Shown in pieces: positions 25,489 through 34,287 of a stretch of 64,000 bases of DNA. This DNA comes from Megamonas sp. UBA1796. Lineage in GTDB: Bacteria; Bacillota; Negativicutes; Selenomonadales; Selenomonadaceae. The number at the start of each line of letters is the position of its first letter. The stretch's first letter is position 1. The stretch spans positions 73,666 through 137,665 of the forward strand of contig DCFU01000043.1 in the NCBI GenBank assembly GCA_002319795.1, given 5' to 3'. The position numbers and the translations under genes are program-made. The notes under the pieces were generated by a model. It was not told the DNA's origin. It saw nothing but the letters and a program-made list of their open reading frames with translations, and made no database searches.

Positions 25489-25986
25489 ATGGCTGAAGAA
25501 GACAATACAGCGCCAGTAGTGGAAAAAAAGAAGAAGTCTCCGGTTGTCATGATTATCGTATTGGTACTTATTGGCTTGGTCTTGGCAGGAGGCATTTCTT
25601 ATTTTGTTACGACGAAGCTGATGACGGATTCGGCTTCATCAAGTACAAAGAGACATGATCCGGGTGTCTTTGTGAAGCTGGGCGATGCTAAGGATGGCGT
25701 GATTGTCAATGTTGGCGGTATCCGGGGCGGCAAGTTCCTTAAAGTGGGTCTTGTGCTGGAAATGAATCCGGGGAAGAAGACGAACATGGCAGATGGGAAA
25801 CTGCTTCCGGAAGCAGAAACTAAGATTTTAGATACAACTCTGCAGATTTTGCGGTCTGTAAAACTTGATGAACTGGATGCGGATAAACAGGATGCATTGA
25901 AGGATAAAATCAAAGATGATATCAATAAGGTACTCGGGGAAGGCTCTGTGTATGATGTATATATAACGAGTTTCATCCTGCAGTAA
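25489..25986 (+). CDS. fliL: Flagellar basal body-associated protein FliL
   Basis: A 165-residue single-pass membrane protein that rings the stator. A short charged N-terminus with KKKK precedes the membrane helix (about 20-42: VVMIIVLVLIGLVLAGGISY). The periplasmic domain ends with DIKDDINKVLG-type and VYDVYITSFILQ, the family C-terminus. ATG 25489 is chosen since GGAGGGA precedes it; an upstream ATG at 25474 overlaps that site. Confidence 0.9.
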   Translation: MAEEDNTAPVVEKKKKSPVVMIIVLVLIGLVLAGGISYFVTTKLMTDSASSSTKRHDPGVFVKLGDAKDGVIVNVGGIRGGKFLKVGLVLEMNPGKKTNMADGKLLPEAETKILDTTLQILRSVKLDELDADKQDALKDKIKDDINKVLGEGSVYDVYITSFILQ

Positions 25987-26023
25987 AAGTCTTTGGATAA
26001 AAGGTGCGAGAGGAGGAGGAAGC

Positions 26024-27028
26024 TTGGGAGAGGACGTACTATCTCAATCGGAGATAGATAAACTGCTTTCGGCGCTTTCAACAGGAGCTGTTTCTGCTGA
26101 GGAAGTCAGGGCGGATGAAGAACAGAAAAAGGTTAAGACATATGATTTTAAGCGTCCGGATAAGTTTTCTAAAGACCAGATACGGACTTTGTATATGCTG
26201 CATGAGAATTTTGCCCGTCTTTTGAATAGCTATTTGTCCACGCATCTCAGAACTTTGGTGAGTGTAGAGGTAGTTTCTGTAGAGCAATTGACTTATCAGG
26301 AATTTGTGCAATCGTTATCAAATCCGAGTGTCATTGGTGTGCTGGCGGTGCCGCCGCTTAAGGGCAATGCCATTATGGAAATGAATACAGGTGTTGCTTT
26401 TGCAATCATAGATCGTATTTTTGGCGGTAAGGGGGAAAATTCCCTCAAGCCCCGTGTGCTTACAGAGATAGAGGAAGCTGTTATCCGCCGGATGCTTGGC
26501 AAGGCGATAGAGCACTTCCAGGAAGCATGGACGAATGTGATAAGGATGGAACCGACGCTGGAGGTCATAGAATCGAACCCGCAGTTTACGCAAATTGTGC
26601 CGCCGAGTGACATGGTTGTAATCATTACTTTGCAAATGAAAATAGGCGGAGTAGAAGGTTTTATGAATATCTGTATTCCCTATCTGGTTTTGGAGCCAAT
26701 CATGTCGAAGCTTACCACGACTTTTTGGGTGGCAGCTTCTGTGGTTAAGGAAGATCATCCGGAACAGGTAGAGATACTACAGAAAAAAATAGAAAGAACA
26801 CGCGTTTCGTTTGTTGTTGAGCTTGGTTCAATTGATATTTCTGTCCGGGAATTCCTGACCTTAGGATTCGGCGATGTTTTGCAGCTGGATACGAAGGTTA
26901 AGGATGAGCTCAAATGTATAGTGGGAAGACGGCCTAAGTTCTATTGCCGGCCGGGTACCTTTGGAAAAAAAGCTGCAGTACAGGTTACACGGGTAGTTGC
27001 AGAAGGAGATGAAGAAGCTGATGAGTGA
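26024..27028 (+). CDS. fliM: Flagellar motor switch protein FliM
   Basis: A 334-residue C-ring protein. The N-terminal EIDKLLSAL peptide is the CheY-P docking site; the CheC-like middle domain begins YDFKRPDKFSKDQIRTL; the C-terminal SpoA domain ends the protein. TTG start at 26024 behind AGGAGGAGG. It overlaps the preceding end of fliY's open frame, and the fliY start lies within its last codons. Confidence 0.95.
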   Translation: MGEDVLSQSEIDKLLSALSTGAVSAEEVRADEEQKKVKTYDFKRPDKFSKDQIRTLYMLHENFARLLNSYLSTHLRTLVSVEVVSVEQLTYQEFVQSLSNPSVIGVLAVPPLKGNAIMEMNTGVAFAIIDRIFGGKGENSLKPRVLTEIEEAVIRRMLGKAIEHFQEAWTNVIRMEPTLEVIESNPQFTQIVPPSDMVVIITLQMKIGGVEGFMNICIPYLVLEPIMSKLTTTFWVAASVVKEDHPEQVEILQKKIERTRVSFVVELGSIDISVREFLTLGFGDVLQLDTKVKDELKCIVGRRPKFYCRPGTFGKKAAVQVTRVVAEGDEEADE

Positions 27029-28238
27029 TGATTTGATTTCACAGGAAGAAATAGATGCATTGTTAAGAGGTGGTATACCTGCAGCGGATCCCCCGGCAGA
27101 GCCTGCTAAAGAGACCGAAAATTCCAGGACGGCCGATATAGAAGGAGCACTCACAGATATAGAAAAGGATGCTCTGGGTGAAATAGGGAATATTTCTATG
27201 GGGAGTGCGGCGACCACTTTATCCGTACTTTTAGGACATAAGGTTTCTATTACGACGCCGAACGTATCCATCAATACGATGAATCTCATCAAGGATCAAT
27301 ATCCTTTGCCATATCTGATTGTCGAGGTTGGCTATACAGTCGGGATTGATGGAAGGAATATCCTGGCTATTCAGGCACAGGACGCTTCTATTATAGCGGA
27401 TCTTATGATGGGAGGTGATGGTACCAACCCACCAGAGGATCTGAATGAAATACATATGAGTGCTGTTGGCGAAGCGATGAACCAGATGATGGGGACGGTG
27501 TCCACATCATTGTCAACGATGTTCACTAAGAAAATTGACATTTCACCGCCTAAGGTGAGCCTTATCGATCTAGGCTCTGAAGCGACGGTCACGGAAATTG
27601 TAGCGCAGGATGAACCTGTGGCTAAAATTTCTTTCCGTATGGAAGTTGATGGGCTCATTGACAGTGAGATCATGCAGATTTTGCCTTTGAATATTGCTAA
27701 GGAAATGGTGGAATCTCTCATGGGGGGAAGTTCTCAGGCTCCTTTGGAAGAAGCGCCGCCAGCCCCAACGCCTCCTCCAGCGGCACCGATAGCTGTACCT
27801 GCATCGGCACCACAGCCAGTGCAGCAGTCTGCGGCGGCACCACCTCCGGCGATGGCAGCACAGCAGCCTATGGCGCAGCAGCAGGCGTATAATATGTCAC
27901 AGGCCCGGGTAGCTTCAAATGTTCAAGTTCAGCCAGCACAGTTCACGCCGCTCTCTACAGAGGCGGTTGCGGTTAATGATGCAAATATAGGGCTCATTCT
28001 GGATGTTCCATTACAAGTAACAGTTGAGCTGGGACGTACGAAAAAGTCTATTAGGGAAATCCTGGAGCTTTCAAATGGTTCTATTGTAGAACTGGATAAA
28101 CTTGCGGGCGAGCCGGTGGATATCCATATTAACGGTAAACTTTTGGCCAGAGGTGAGGTCGTTGTTATTGATGAAAACTTTGGCGTCCGAATCACAGATA
28201 TCGTAAGTCCTATGGAGCGTGCGCAGAAACTCCAGTAA
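27021..28238 (+). CDS. fliY: Flagellar motor switch phosphatase FliY
   Basis: A 405-residue FliN-type switch protein with CheY-P phosphatase activity. The N-terminal CheY-binding peptide is ISQEEIDALL; a CheC-like domain has two phosphatase motifs (GEIGNISMGSAATTLS and AVGEAMNQMMGTVSTSLS); a Pro/Ala/Gln linker (about 240-300) leads to the C-terminal SpoA/FliN domain. ATG 27021 is preceded by AAGGAG at about 12 bases; it overlaps fliM by 8 bases. Confidence 0.93.
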   Translation: MSDDLISQEEIDALLRGGIPAADPPAEPAKETENSRTADIEGALTDIEKDALGEIGNISMGSAATTLSVLLGHKVSITTPNVSINTMNLIKDQYPLPYLIVEVGYTVGIDGRNILAIQAQDASIIADLMMGGDGTNPPEDLNEIHMSAVGEAMNQMMGTVSTSLSTMFTKKIDISPPKVSLIDLGSEATVTEIVAQDEPVAKISFRMEVDGLIDSEIMQILPLNIAKEMVESLMGGSSQAPLEEAPPAPTPPPAAPIAVPASAPQPVQQSAAAPPPAMAAQQPMAQQQAYNMSQARVASNVQVQPAQFTPLSTEAVAVNDANIGLILDVPLQVTVELGRTKKSIREILELSNGSIVELDKLAGEPVDIHINGKLLARGEVVVIDENFGVRITDIVSPMERAQKLQ

Positions 28239-28252
28239 ATCTATGCATGCTC

Positions 28253-28281
28253 TTGAGAAATCTGAGCAGTTCATATATAAT
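28253..28281 (+). promoter_or_regulatory. Internal sigma-A-like promoter before cheY
   Basis: TTGAGA at 28253-28258, a 17-bp spacer and a perfect TATAAT at 28276-28281, in the largest gap (about 100 bases) inside the flagellar cluster. It would start a second transcript for cheY and the export genes. Confidence 0.6.
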
Positions 28282-28341
28282 AAAGATTAAAATCAAGTAG
28301 GAACTTGTGATGTAAAATTTTATAAATGAGGAGAGATGAAG

Positions 28342-28704
28342 ATGGCAGTTAGAGTTTTAGTCGTCGATGATGCAGCGTTCATGAGAATGATGGTAAAGGA
28401 TATATTGTCGAAAAATGGTTATGAGGTTGTCGGAGAAGCTGAAAACGGCATGAAAGCCTTAGAAAAGTATCAGGAGCTTAAGCCGGATATTACGACCATG
28501 GATATTACGATGCCGGAAATGGATGGTATCAGTGCAGTTAAGGAAATTAAGAAAGTTGATCCGAATGCGAAGATTGTTATGTGTAGTGCAATGGGACAGC
28601 AGGCAATGGTCATTGAGGCCATACAGGCAGGCGCGCGTGATTTTATAGTCAAGCCGTTCCAGGCGGATCGTGTGCTTGAAGCTGTGCGCAAAGCTGTAGG
28701 CTGA
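28342..28704 (+). CDS. cheY: Chemotaxis response regulator CheY
   Basis: A 120-residue single receiver domain. Acidic pocket Asp9/Asp10, phosphorylation site Asp54 in TTMDITMPEMDG, then the conserved Ser/Thr position in VMCSAMG and Lys in FIVKPFQ. ATG 28342 (MAVRV) is 10 bases after GAGGAGAG. Between fliY and fliO, as in Bacillus and clostridia; it overlaps fliO by one base (TGATG). Confidence 0.95.
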   Translation: MAVRVLVVDDAAFMRMMVKDILSKNGYEVVGEAENGMKALEKYQELKPDITTMDITMPEMDGISAVKEIKKVDPNAKIVMCSAMGQQAMVIEAIQAGARDFIVKPFQADRVLEAVRKAVG

Positions 28705-29249
28705 TGAGCAGGGAACAGAAGAGGAAACTGATAGCCATCGGTATTTTATTTTTTCTATTGACGGCAGTTTCCGTGGGATGGGCTGCGCCGGATGCTGCAA
28801 GCAGCGGAGGCTATTTGTCCGGATATGAAAATACGGATCCTCGACCATCACAACTTTCATGGTGGTCGACGCTTGCTTATTTATTAAGTTTACTTGCGGT
28901 GTTTGCTTTTGTGGCTGTTATGGCTTACTTTGCGTCGAAATTCCTGAGCGGTCGTTTTGCACAGTCCTCTTCGGGTGCAGGTGGGAGAATTTTGGAACAT
29001 CTCCCACTGGGCCCTAACCGTTCGGTGTGTGTCGTTGAGCTGGCGGATCGTGTTTTTATGCTGGGAGTAACAGAACACTCTATTACGCTTCTCAGGGAGA
29101 TTACAGATCCAGAGGAAATAGAACGGCTGCATCGTCAGATGCTTGGAAAATTGCCGGCGGATAGTGTTTTTTCCCAACAATTGCGTTCTATTGAGCAATT
29201 GACGAAAAGAATACCGTCTCTTTTTAATGATGGCACATATCGTAAGTAA
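28704..29249 (+). CDS. fliO: Flagellar export protein FliO
   Basis: A 181-residue FliO/FliZ-type protein that supports FliP assembly. It has an N-terminal hydrophobic segment that looks like a signal peptide (about 8-27, ending GWAAPDA), a second membrane helix (about 53-75, LAYLLSLLAVFAFVAVMAYF), and a cytoplasmic domain with GGRILEHLPLGPNRSVCVVE and DRVFMLGVTEHSITLL. Sequence is weakly conserved in this family, so position supports the call. Confidence 0.88.
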   Translation: MSREQKRKLIAIGILFFLLTAVSVGWAAPDAASSGGYLSGYENTDPRPSQLSWWSTLAYLLSLLAVFAFVAVMAYFASKFLSGRFAQSSSGAGGRILEHLPLGPNRSVCVVELADRVFMLGVTEHSITLLREITDPEEIERLHRQMLGKLPADSVFSQQLRSIEQLTKRIPSLFNDGTYRK

Positions 29250-29268
29250 CAGAAGGGGTTGTGAGACG

Positions 29269-30027
29269 GTGTTAAAGCAGCGGCGGATGCTTCTTTTTAT
29301 GGGAGTTCTGCTTTTCTTTTTATTTATTTCCAAAAATGTTTTTGCAGCACCGATGGTTCCAAATGTCAATATTGGGGTAGGAACATCGGACAACCCGCAG
29401 GATGTCGTTGTAACACTGCAAATCATGGCCGTATTAACGATTTTGTCCATTGCACCATCTATCTTGGTTATGACAACGTCATTTGTGCGTATTGTAGTAG
29501 TGATAGGTTTTTTGCGCAATGCATTATCTACGCAGAATGTACCGCCAAATCAGGTTGTGATTGCCTTGTCACTTTTTTTGTCGTTTTATATTATGTCACC
29601 ATATTGGAGCCAGGCAAATGACAATGGTCTGCAGCCATATCTCGCTGGGCAGATTACCCAGGAAGAGGCTTTGCATAATGTGGTAGAGCCAGTTCGGGCG
29701 TTCATGTTCAAGCAGACGCGCGAGTCTGATTTGGCACTTTTCGTTAATTTGTCGCAGGCGGAGAGACCGGAATCACAGGATGATGTATCAACCTTTACTT
29801 TGATACCGGCGTATCTTATCAGTGAATTGAAGACGGCGTTTCAAATTGGTTTTATGATTTATATACCATTTATTGTCATAGATATGATTGTCGCAAGTAC
29901 GCTTATGTCCATGGGAATGATGATGCTGCCGCCAGTTATGATTTCATTGCCGTTTAAGGTGTTGCTGTTTGTGATGGTAGACGGGTGGCATTTGTTGATT
30001 AAGTCGCTTATAGTGAGCTTTAAGTAG
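29269..30027 (+). CDS. fliP: Flagellar export gate protein FliP
   Basis: A 252-residue export-gate subunit. A cleavable signal-like N-terminus (FMGVLLFFLFISKNVFAAP) is followed by FliP motifs ILSIAPSILVMTTSFVRIVV and LRNALSTQNVPPNQVVIALS, and near the end MMMLPPVMISLPFKVLLFV. GTG 29269 follows AGAAGGGG; the frame is open to an ATG at 29227 inside fliO with no ribosome site. Confidence 0.94.
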   Translation: MLKQRRMLLFMGVLLFFLFISKNVFAAPMVPNVNIGVGTSDNPQDVVVTLQIMAVLTILSIAPSILVMTTSFVRIVVVIGFLRNALSTQNVPPNQVVIALSLFLSFYIMSPYWSQANDNGLQPYLAGQITQEEALHNVVEPVRAFMFKQTRESDLALFVNLSQAERPESQDDVSTFTLIPAYLISELKTAFQIGFMIYIPFIVIDMIVASTLMSMGMMMLPPVMISLPFKVLLFVMVDGWHLLIKSLIVSFK

Positions 30028-30038
30028 GAGATGGAAGA

Positions 30039-30308
30039 ATGTCGGGAGATCTGGTAATACAGCTTGGTCAGGAGGCTTTGATGGTTGTTATGCTGGTTTC
30101 GGCGCCGATGCTGGGACTGGGCCTTCTTGTGGGCCTTATGGTGAGCGTTTTTCAGGCAACGACGTCTATTCAGGAGCAGACTTTGGCTTTTATTCCAAAA
30201 ATTGTTGCTGTGTTTGTAGCAATCTTGATTTTTGGTCCGTGGATGCTTCGTATTATGGTTGAATATCTAACGCGTATTCTGGTGAATCTGCCATCGTACA
30301 TTGGTTAA
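30039..30308 (+). CDS. fliQ: Flagellar export gate protein FliQ
   Basis: An 89-residue protein with two membrane helices. Motif FQATTSIQEQTLAFIPKIVA is the FliQ signature, and GPWMLR follows helix 2. It forms part of the FliPQR export channel. Ribosome site TAGGAGATGG. Confidence 0.96.
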   Translation: MSGDLVIQLGQEALMVVMLVSAPMLGLGLLVGLMVSVFQATTSIQEQTLAFIPKIVAVFVAILIFGPWMLRIMVEYLTRILVNLPSYIG

Positions 30309-30324
30309 TTAAGGAGAAGGAACT

Positions 30325-31107
30325 TTGGATCTTTATGATGTGATACAGAATCACGCAGCGGTTTTTTTATTGTTGATGACACGTGTAAGCGGGCTTTTTG
30401 TTATGTCGCCTTTTTTCGGGAGTCTTAATATCCCGGTTTATTTTCGTGCAGCAATCGCATTTATGATGTCGCTGGTATTGTATCCAACGGTGGATTCATT
30501 GGCCACGGTTCATGCGCCGGCTTCCGTTTTAGCTTATACATTAGCTGTGTGTTGCGAACTTTTTATTGGCTGGCTCATCGGCTTTGTAGCATATATTTCT
30601 TTTTCTGCTATTCAAATGGCGGGTAAAATGATGGATATGCAGGTGGGATTTTCTATTGTCAATGTTATGGATCCTACTTCCGGTCAGCAGATGCCGCTTA
30701 TCGGGAGTTTTCTTTATAATTTAGGACTCATTGTCTTTTTGGTGACGAATGGGCATCATGTGCTTATAATGGCTCTTTTTGAGAGCTTTCAGGCAATTCC
30801 TATCCTTGGAGCTTCCGTTCATCTTGGTTTAGTTAACCTTATAAGCGATTTTACAGCAGGAATTTTTTTGACGGGAATGAAAGTATCCATGCCGGTTACT
30901 TTTGCTATTTTACTTACGAATGTAGGATTAGGTGTTTTAGCTCGGACGATGCCTCAAATGAACATATTCGTTGTCGGTATTCCCATGCAGATTGTGGTAG
31001 GGATTTTTGTTTTGTCGATTATGCTTCCGTTTTATATTTTGTTCCTGGATGTGTTATTTAATGAAATGTATGGAAATATTTCCCTTGCATTACAGGCCAT
31101 ACAATGA
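30325..31107 (+). CDS. fliR: Flagellar export gate protein FliR
   Basis: A 260-residue, roughly six-helix membrane protein of the FliPQR gate. Starts at TTG 30325 behind AAGGAGAAGG. Recognisable pieces: LLLMTRVSGLFVMSPFFG, ELFIGWLIGFVAYISFSAIQ, GKMMDMQVGFSIVNVMDP and RTMPQMNIFVVGIP. Its end overlaps the start of flhB; in some clostridia the two genes are fused, but here they are separate. Confidence 0.95.
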   Translation: MDLYDVIQNHAAVFLLLMTRVSGLFVMSPFFGSLNIPVYFRAAIAFMMSLVLYPTVDSLATVHAPASVLAYTLAVCCELFIGWLIGFVAYISFSAIQMAGKMMDMQVGFSIVNVMDPTSGQQMPLIGSFLYNLGLIVFLVTNGHHVLIMALFESFQAIPILGASVHLGLVNLISDFTAGIFLTGMKVSMPVTFAILLTNVGLGVLARTMPQMNIFVVGIPMQIVVGIFVLSIMLPFYILFLDVLFNEMYGNISLALQAIQ

Positions 31108-32185
31108 GTCTTTTATATTTGATTTGCAACTTTTTGCTGGAGAAAAGACCGAACAGCCAACATCTAAAAAGAGAGGTGAGGCCCGTCAGAAGGGGCAGGT
31201 TGGTCGCAGCCAGGAGCTGAGTGCAGCTTTTGTATTGCTGGCAGGATTTTTTTCTATGCGGATATTGGGAGCATCCATTTATGATGAGATTGCCAATTAT
31301 ACGATTTATATCTTCGGACATTTGAATCAGGGAATCGATACAGAATCGGTTATGCAGCTTTTTATCGGTATGGTGTTTGTTTTGGCTAAGACAGCGTTTC
31401 CTATCATGCTTATCATCATGGTCGTAGGCGTTGCTATTAATATTTTGCAGGTAGGCGTTATGTTTACGACTGAGCCGCTGCAGTTTAAATTAGATAATTT
31501 GAATCCGATTAACGGAATGGGCCGGTTGTTTTCCAAACGTGCCTTGATTGAGCTTTTTAAATCGATTATTAAAATTATTATTATTGGCTTTTTTATTTAT
31601 CGCTATTTGGTGGATCAGATATTGCAGATGCCTAAGCTTATTTATTTGGACCTTCCTGCGAGCTTGCGTGAGATATCGGAGATTATTATTAACTTGTCCT
31701 TCAAGATATGTGGTGTGTTTCTTGTTTTAGCTGTTTTCGATTATGCGTATCAAAAATGGCAGACAACGCAGGATTTGAAGATGAGTAAGGATGATGTCAA
31801 GGAGGAATTCAAGCAGGCAGAAGGAAATCCGCAGATAAAAAGTAAAATCCGGCAGAAGCAGCGGGAGATGGCAATGCAGCGTATGATGCGCGAAGTGCCG
31901 AAAGCTGATGTTATTGTTACGAACCCGACACATTTTGCGGTTGCCCTGAAATACGAAAAAGGGATGGCGGCTCCTGTGGTTGTAGCGAAAGGTCAGGATC
32001 TGGTCGCACAAAAAATCAAGGAAATAGCACGGGAGTCCGGCGTCACAATCGTTGAGAACAGACCGTTGGCCAGGGCCTTGTATGCTGCTGTCGAAATCGG
32101 GTCTACGGTGCCACAGGAGCTTTATAAATCTGTGGCAGAGGTTTTGGCATATGTATATCGTTTAAAGAAAAAGAAATTAGCTTGA
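31085..32185 (+). CDS. flhB: Flagellar export switch protein FlhB
   Basis: A 366-residue membrane protein that switches export from hook to filament substrates. The N-terminus FDLQLFAGEKTEQPTSKKR is diagnostic, four membrane helices follow, and the self-cleavage motif NPTH is in VTNPTHFAVALKY. The start is uncertain: no ATG stands near FDLQLFA, so TTG 31085 within the end of fliR was chosen; ATGs at 31061 and 31070 are alternatives. The overlap with fliR (23 bases) suggests coupled translation. Confidence 0.93.
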   Translation: MHYRPYNESFIFDLQLFAGEKTEQPTSKKRGEARQKGQVGRSQELSAAFVLLAGFFSMRILGASIYDEIANYTIYIFGHLNQGIDTESVMQLFIGMVFVLAKTAFPIMLIIMVVGVAINILQVGVMFTTEPLQFKLDNLNPINGMGRLFSKRALIELFKSIIKIIIIGFFIYRYLVDQILQMPKLIYLDLPASLREISEIIINLSFKICGVFLVLAVFDYAYQKWQTTQDLKMSKDDVKEEFKQAEGNPQIKSKIRQKQREMAMQRMMREVPKADVIVTNPTHFAVALKYEKGMAAPVVVAKGQDLVAQKIKEIARESGVTIVENRPLARALYAAVEIGSTVPQELYKSVAEVLAYVYRLKKKKLA

Positions 32186-32211
32186 AGAACTATATAAGGA
32201 GTACATAAAAG

Positions 32212-34287
32212 ATGCCTGCACAAAGTAGTTCATCCGCTATGGGCGGATTTATACAAAAATATAGCGATGTTCTGATTGCTTTGGCGATTGTCACAATCGT
32301 CATAATGATGATTATTCCGTTGCCAACGATGCTGTTGGATTTGTTATTGTGTTTGAATATCACTTTGGCATTGGTTGTTATTATGGTGGCAATTTATAAT
32401 GTAGAGCCTTTGGAATTCTCGGTTTTTCCATCATTATTGCTCGTTACGACGCTCTTCCGCCTGGCACTCAATGTGTCATCTACACGCCTTATTTTGCTGG
32501 AGGGCTATGCAGGAGAAGTTATTACTTCTTTCGGTAATTTTGTTGTTGGTGGTAATGCAGTCGTAGGTTTTATTGTATTCGTCATTTTGATTATTATCCA
32601 GTTTATTGTTATTACAAAAGGGGCGGAACGCGTAGCTGAAGTTTCCGCCCGTTTTACGTTGGATGCAATGCCAGGCAAACAGATGTCAATTGATGCAGAT
32701 CTTAATCAGGGAGCCATTACGGATGCTGAAGCAAAGTACCGCCGTGAAAAAATACAGCGTGAAGCTGACTTTTATGGGGCTATGGATGGTGCCAGCAAAT
32801 TTGTCAAGGGAGATGCGGTTGCTGCTATCATCATCATCATGATCAATATCACGGGTGGATTTGTTATTGGCATGGTGCAGCGTAATCTTACGGTTATGCA
32901 GGCTTTACAGAGTTATACGTTGCTTACGGTCGGTGAGGGACTTGTCAATCAGATACCAGCACTTCTTATTTCTACGGCAACGGGTATTATTGTTACGCGT
33001 GCTGCCTCGGAGGAGAATCTGGGACATGATCTGGTCACACAACTTTTCCGTAATCAGCGCGTGTTTTTTATTGCCAGTTCAGTATTGCTCTTATTGGCAA
33101 TTGTACCTGGCTTGCCGGGAATACCATTCTTTTGTTTATCTGCCATGACAGGGTTCGTGGGATATAATCTTAATAAATCAGATAAACAGACAGAGGAAAC
33201 CAATATAGCCGAGAAGAAAGAAAAAAAAGCCAGGGATGAGGTTACCAAACCTGAGAATATCATTTCTTTGTTACAAGTGGATCCGATGGAACTCGAGATA
33301 GGTTATAGCCTTATTCCGCTTGTTGATACGGGACAAGGCGGCGATTTGCTTGAGCGCATTGTAATGATCCGCCGTCAGTGTGCGCTTGAGATGGGGTTAG
33401 TTGTACCAACAATTCGTATAAGGGATAATATTCAAATAAAACCTAACGCATATATTATAAAATTAAAAGGAATTGAAATAGCAAAGGGCGAATTATTACT
33501 TGACCATTATTTAGCAATGAACTCAGGAACTGTTTTCGAGGAAATAGCAGGCATAGAGACAACCGAACCGGCATTTGGACTGCCGGCGCTATGGATACCT
33601 GAGGCACAGCGTGAACAGGCTGAACTTAATGGTTATACGGTAGTGGATGCGGTATCTGTATTAGCTACACATTTAACGGAAGTTATCAAGTCACATGCGG
33701 ATGAGATACTTGGCCGGCAGGAAACGCAGAACCTTATTGATAATCTCAAGAAGACGAATGCTTCGCTGGTTGATGAGGTAGTCCCAGAGCTTATGACTGT
33801 AGGAGAGATAGAAAAGGTTTTGGCCAATTTGCTGCGGGAGCGTGTCTCTATACGTGACATGGCAACTATTCTGGAGGTATTGGCAGATTATGCGAGAGCA
33901 ACGAAAGATACTGAAATCCTTACGGAATATGTGCGGCATGCCCTGGCACGGCAGATTACACAACAAAATGTTCAAAATAATGTGTTGCCTTGCCTTACGC
34001 TGGATCCGACAATTGAGAATCGGATTGCTGGTGCTGTGCAGCGTACAGATCGGGGTTCTTATGTAAGCCTGGACCCGGATTCTATGCAAAAGCTGATAGC
34101 GGCACTCAATGTGGAACTGCCAAAGCTCACCAATATGGGATATCAGCCTATCGTACTTACCAGTCCGGCAGTTCGGTTGTACTTTCGGAAGCTTGTAGAG
34201 AGGTCTGTTCAGGGGATTATCGTTTTGTCTCATGCAGAAATAGAGCAGAATGTAGAAATTCAGATTCTTGGGGTGGTGAAGATATAA
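32212..34287 (+). CDS. flhA: Flagellar export gate protein FlhA
   Basis: A 691-residue export-gate protein. Eight predicted membrane helices occupy about residues 15-320, with FRLALNVSSTRLILL and the conserved cytoplasmic loop DAMPGKQMSIDADLNQGAI between them. The C-terminal cytoplasmic ring domain (about 350-691) contains IRIRDN, ELLLDHYLAMN and LLRERVSIRDMATILE. It is followed directly by flhF; the stop and next TTG abut. Confidence 0.96.
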   Translation: MPAQSSSSAMGGFIQKYSDVLIALAIVTIVIMMIIPLPTMLLDLLLCLNITLALVVIMVAIYNVEPLEFSVFPSLLLVTTLFRLALNVSSTRLILLEGYAGEVITSFGNFVVGGNAVVGFIVFVILIIIQFIVITKGAERVAEVSARFTLDAMPGKQMSIDADLNQGAITDAEAKYRREKIQREADFYGAMDGASKFVKGDAVAAIIIIMINITGGFVIGMVQRNLTVMQALQSYTLLTVGEGLVNQIPALLISTATGIIVTRAASEENLGHDLVTQLFRNQRVFFIASSVLLLLAIVPGLPGIPFFCLSAMTGFVGYNLNKSDKQTEETNIAEKKEKKARDEVTKPENIISLLQVDPMELEIGYSLIPLVDTGQGGDLLERIVMIRRQCALEMGLVVPTIRIRDNIQIKPNAYIIKLKGIEIAKGELLLDHYLAMNSGTVFEEIAGIETTEPAFGLPALWIPEAQREQAELNGYTVVDAVSVLATHLTEVIKSHADEILGRQETQNLIDNLKKTNASLVDEVVPELMTVGEIEKVLANLLRERVSIRDMATILEVLADYARATKDTEILTEYVRHALARQITQQNVQNNVLPCLTLDPTIENRIAGAVQRTDRGSYVSLDPDSMQKLIAALNVELPKLTNMGYQPIVLTSPAVRLYFRKLVERSVQGIIVLSHAEIEQNVEIQILGVVKI

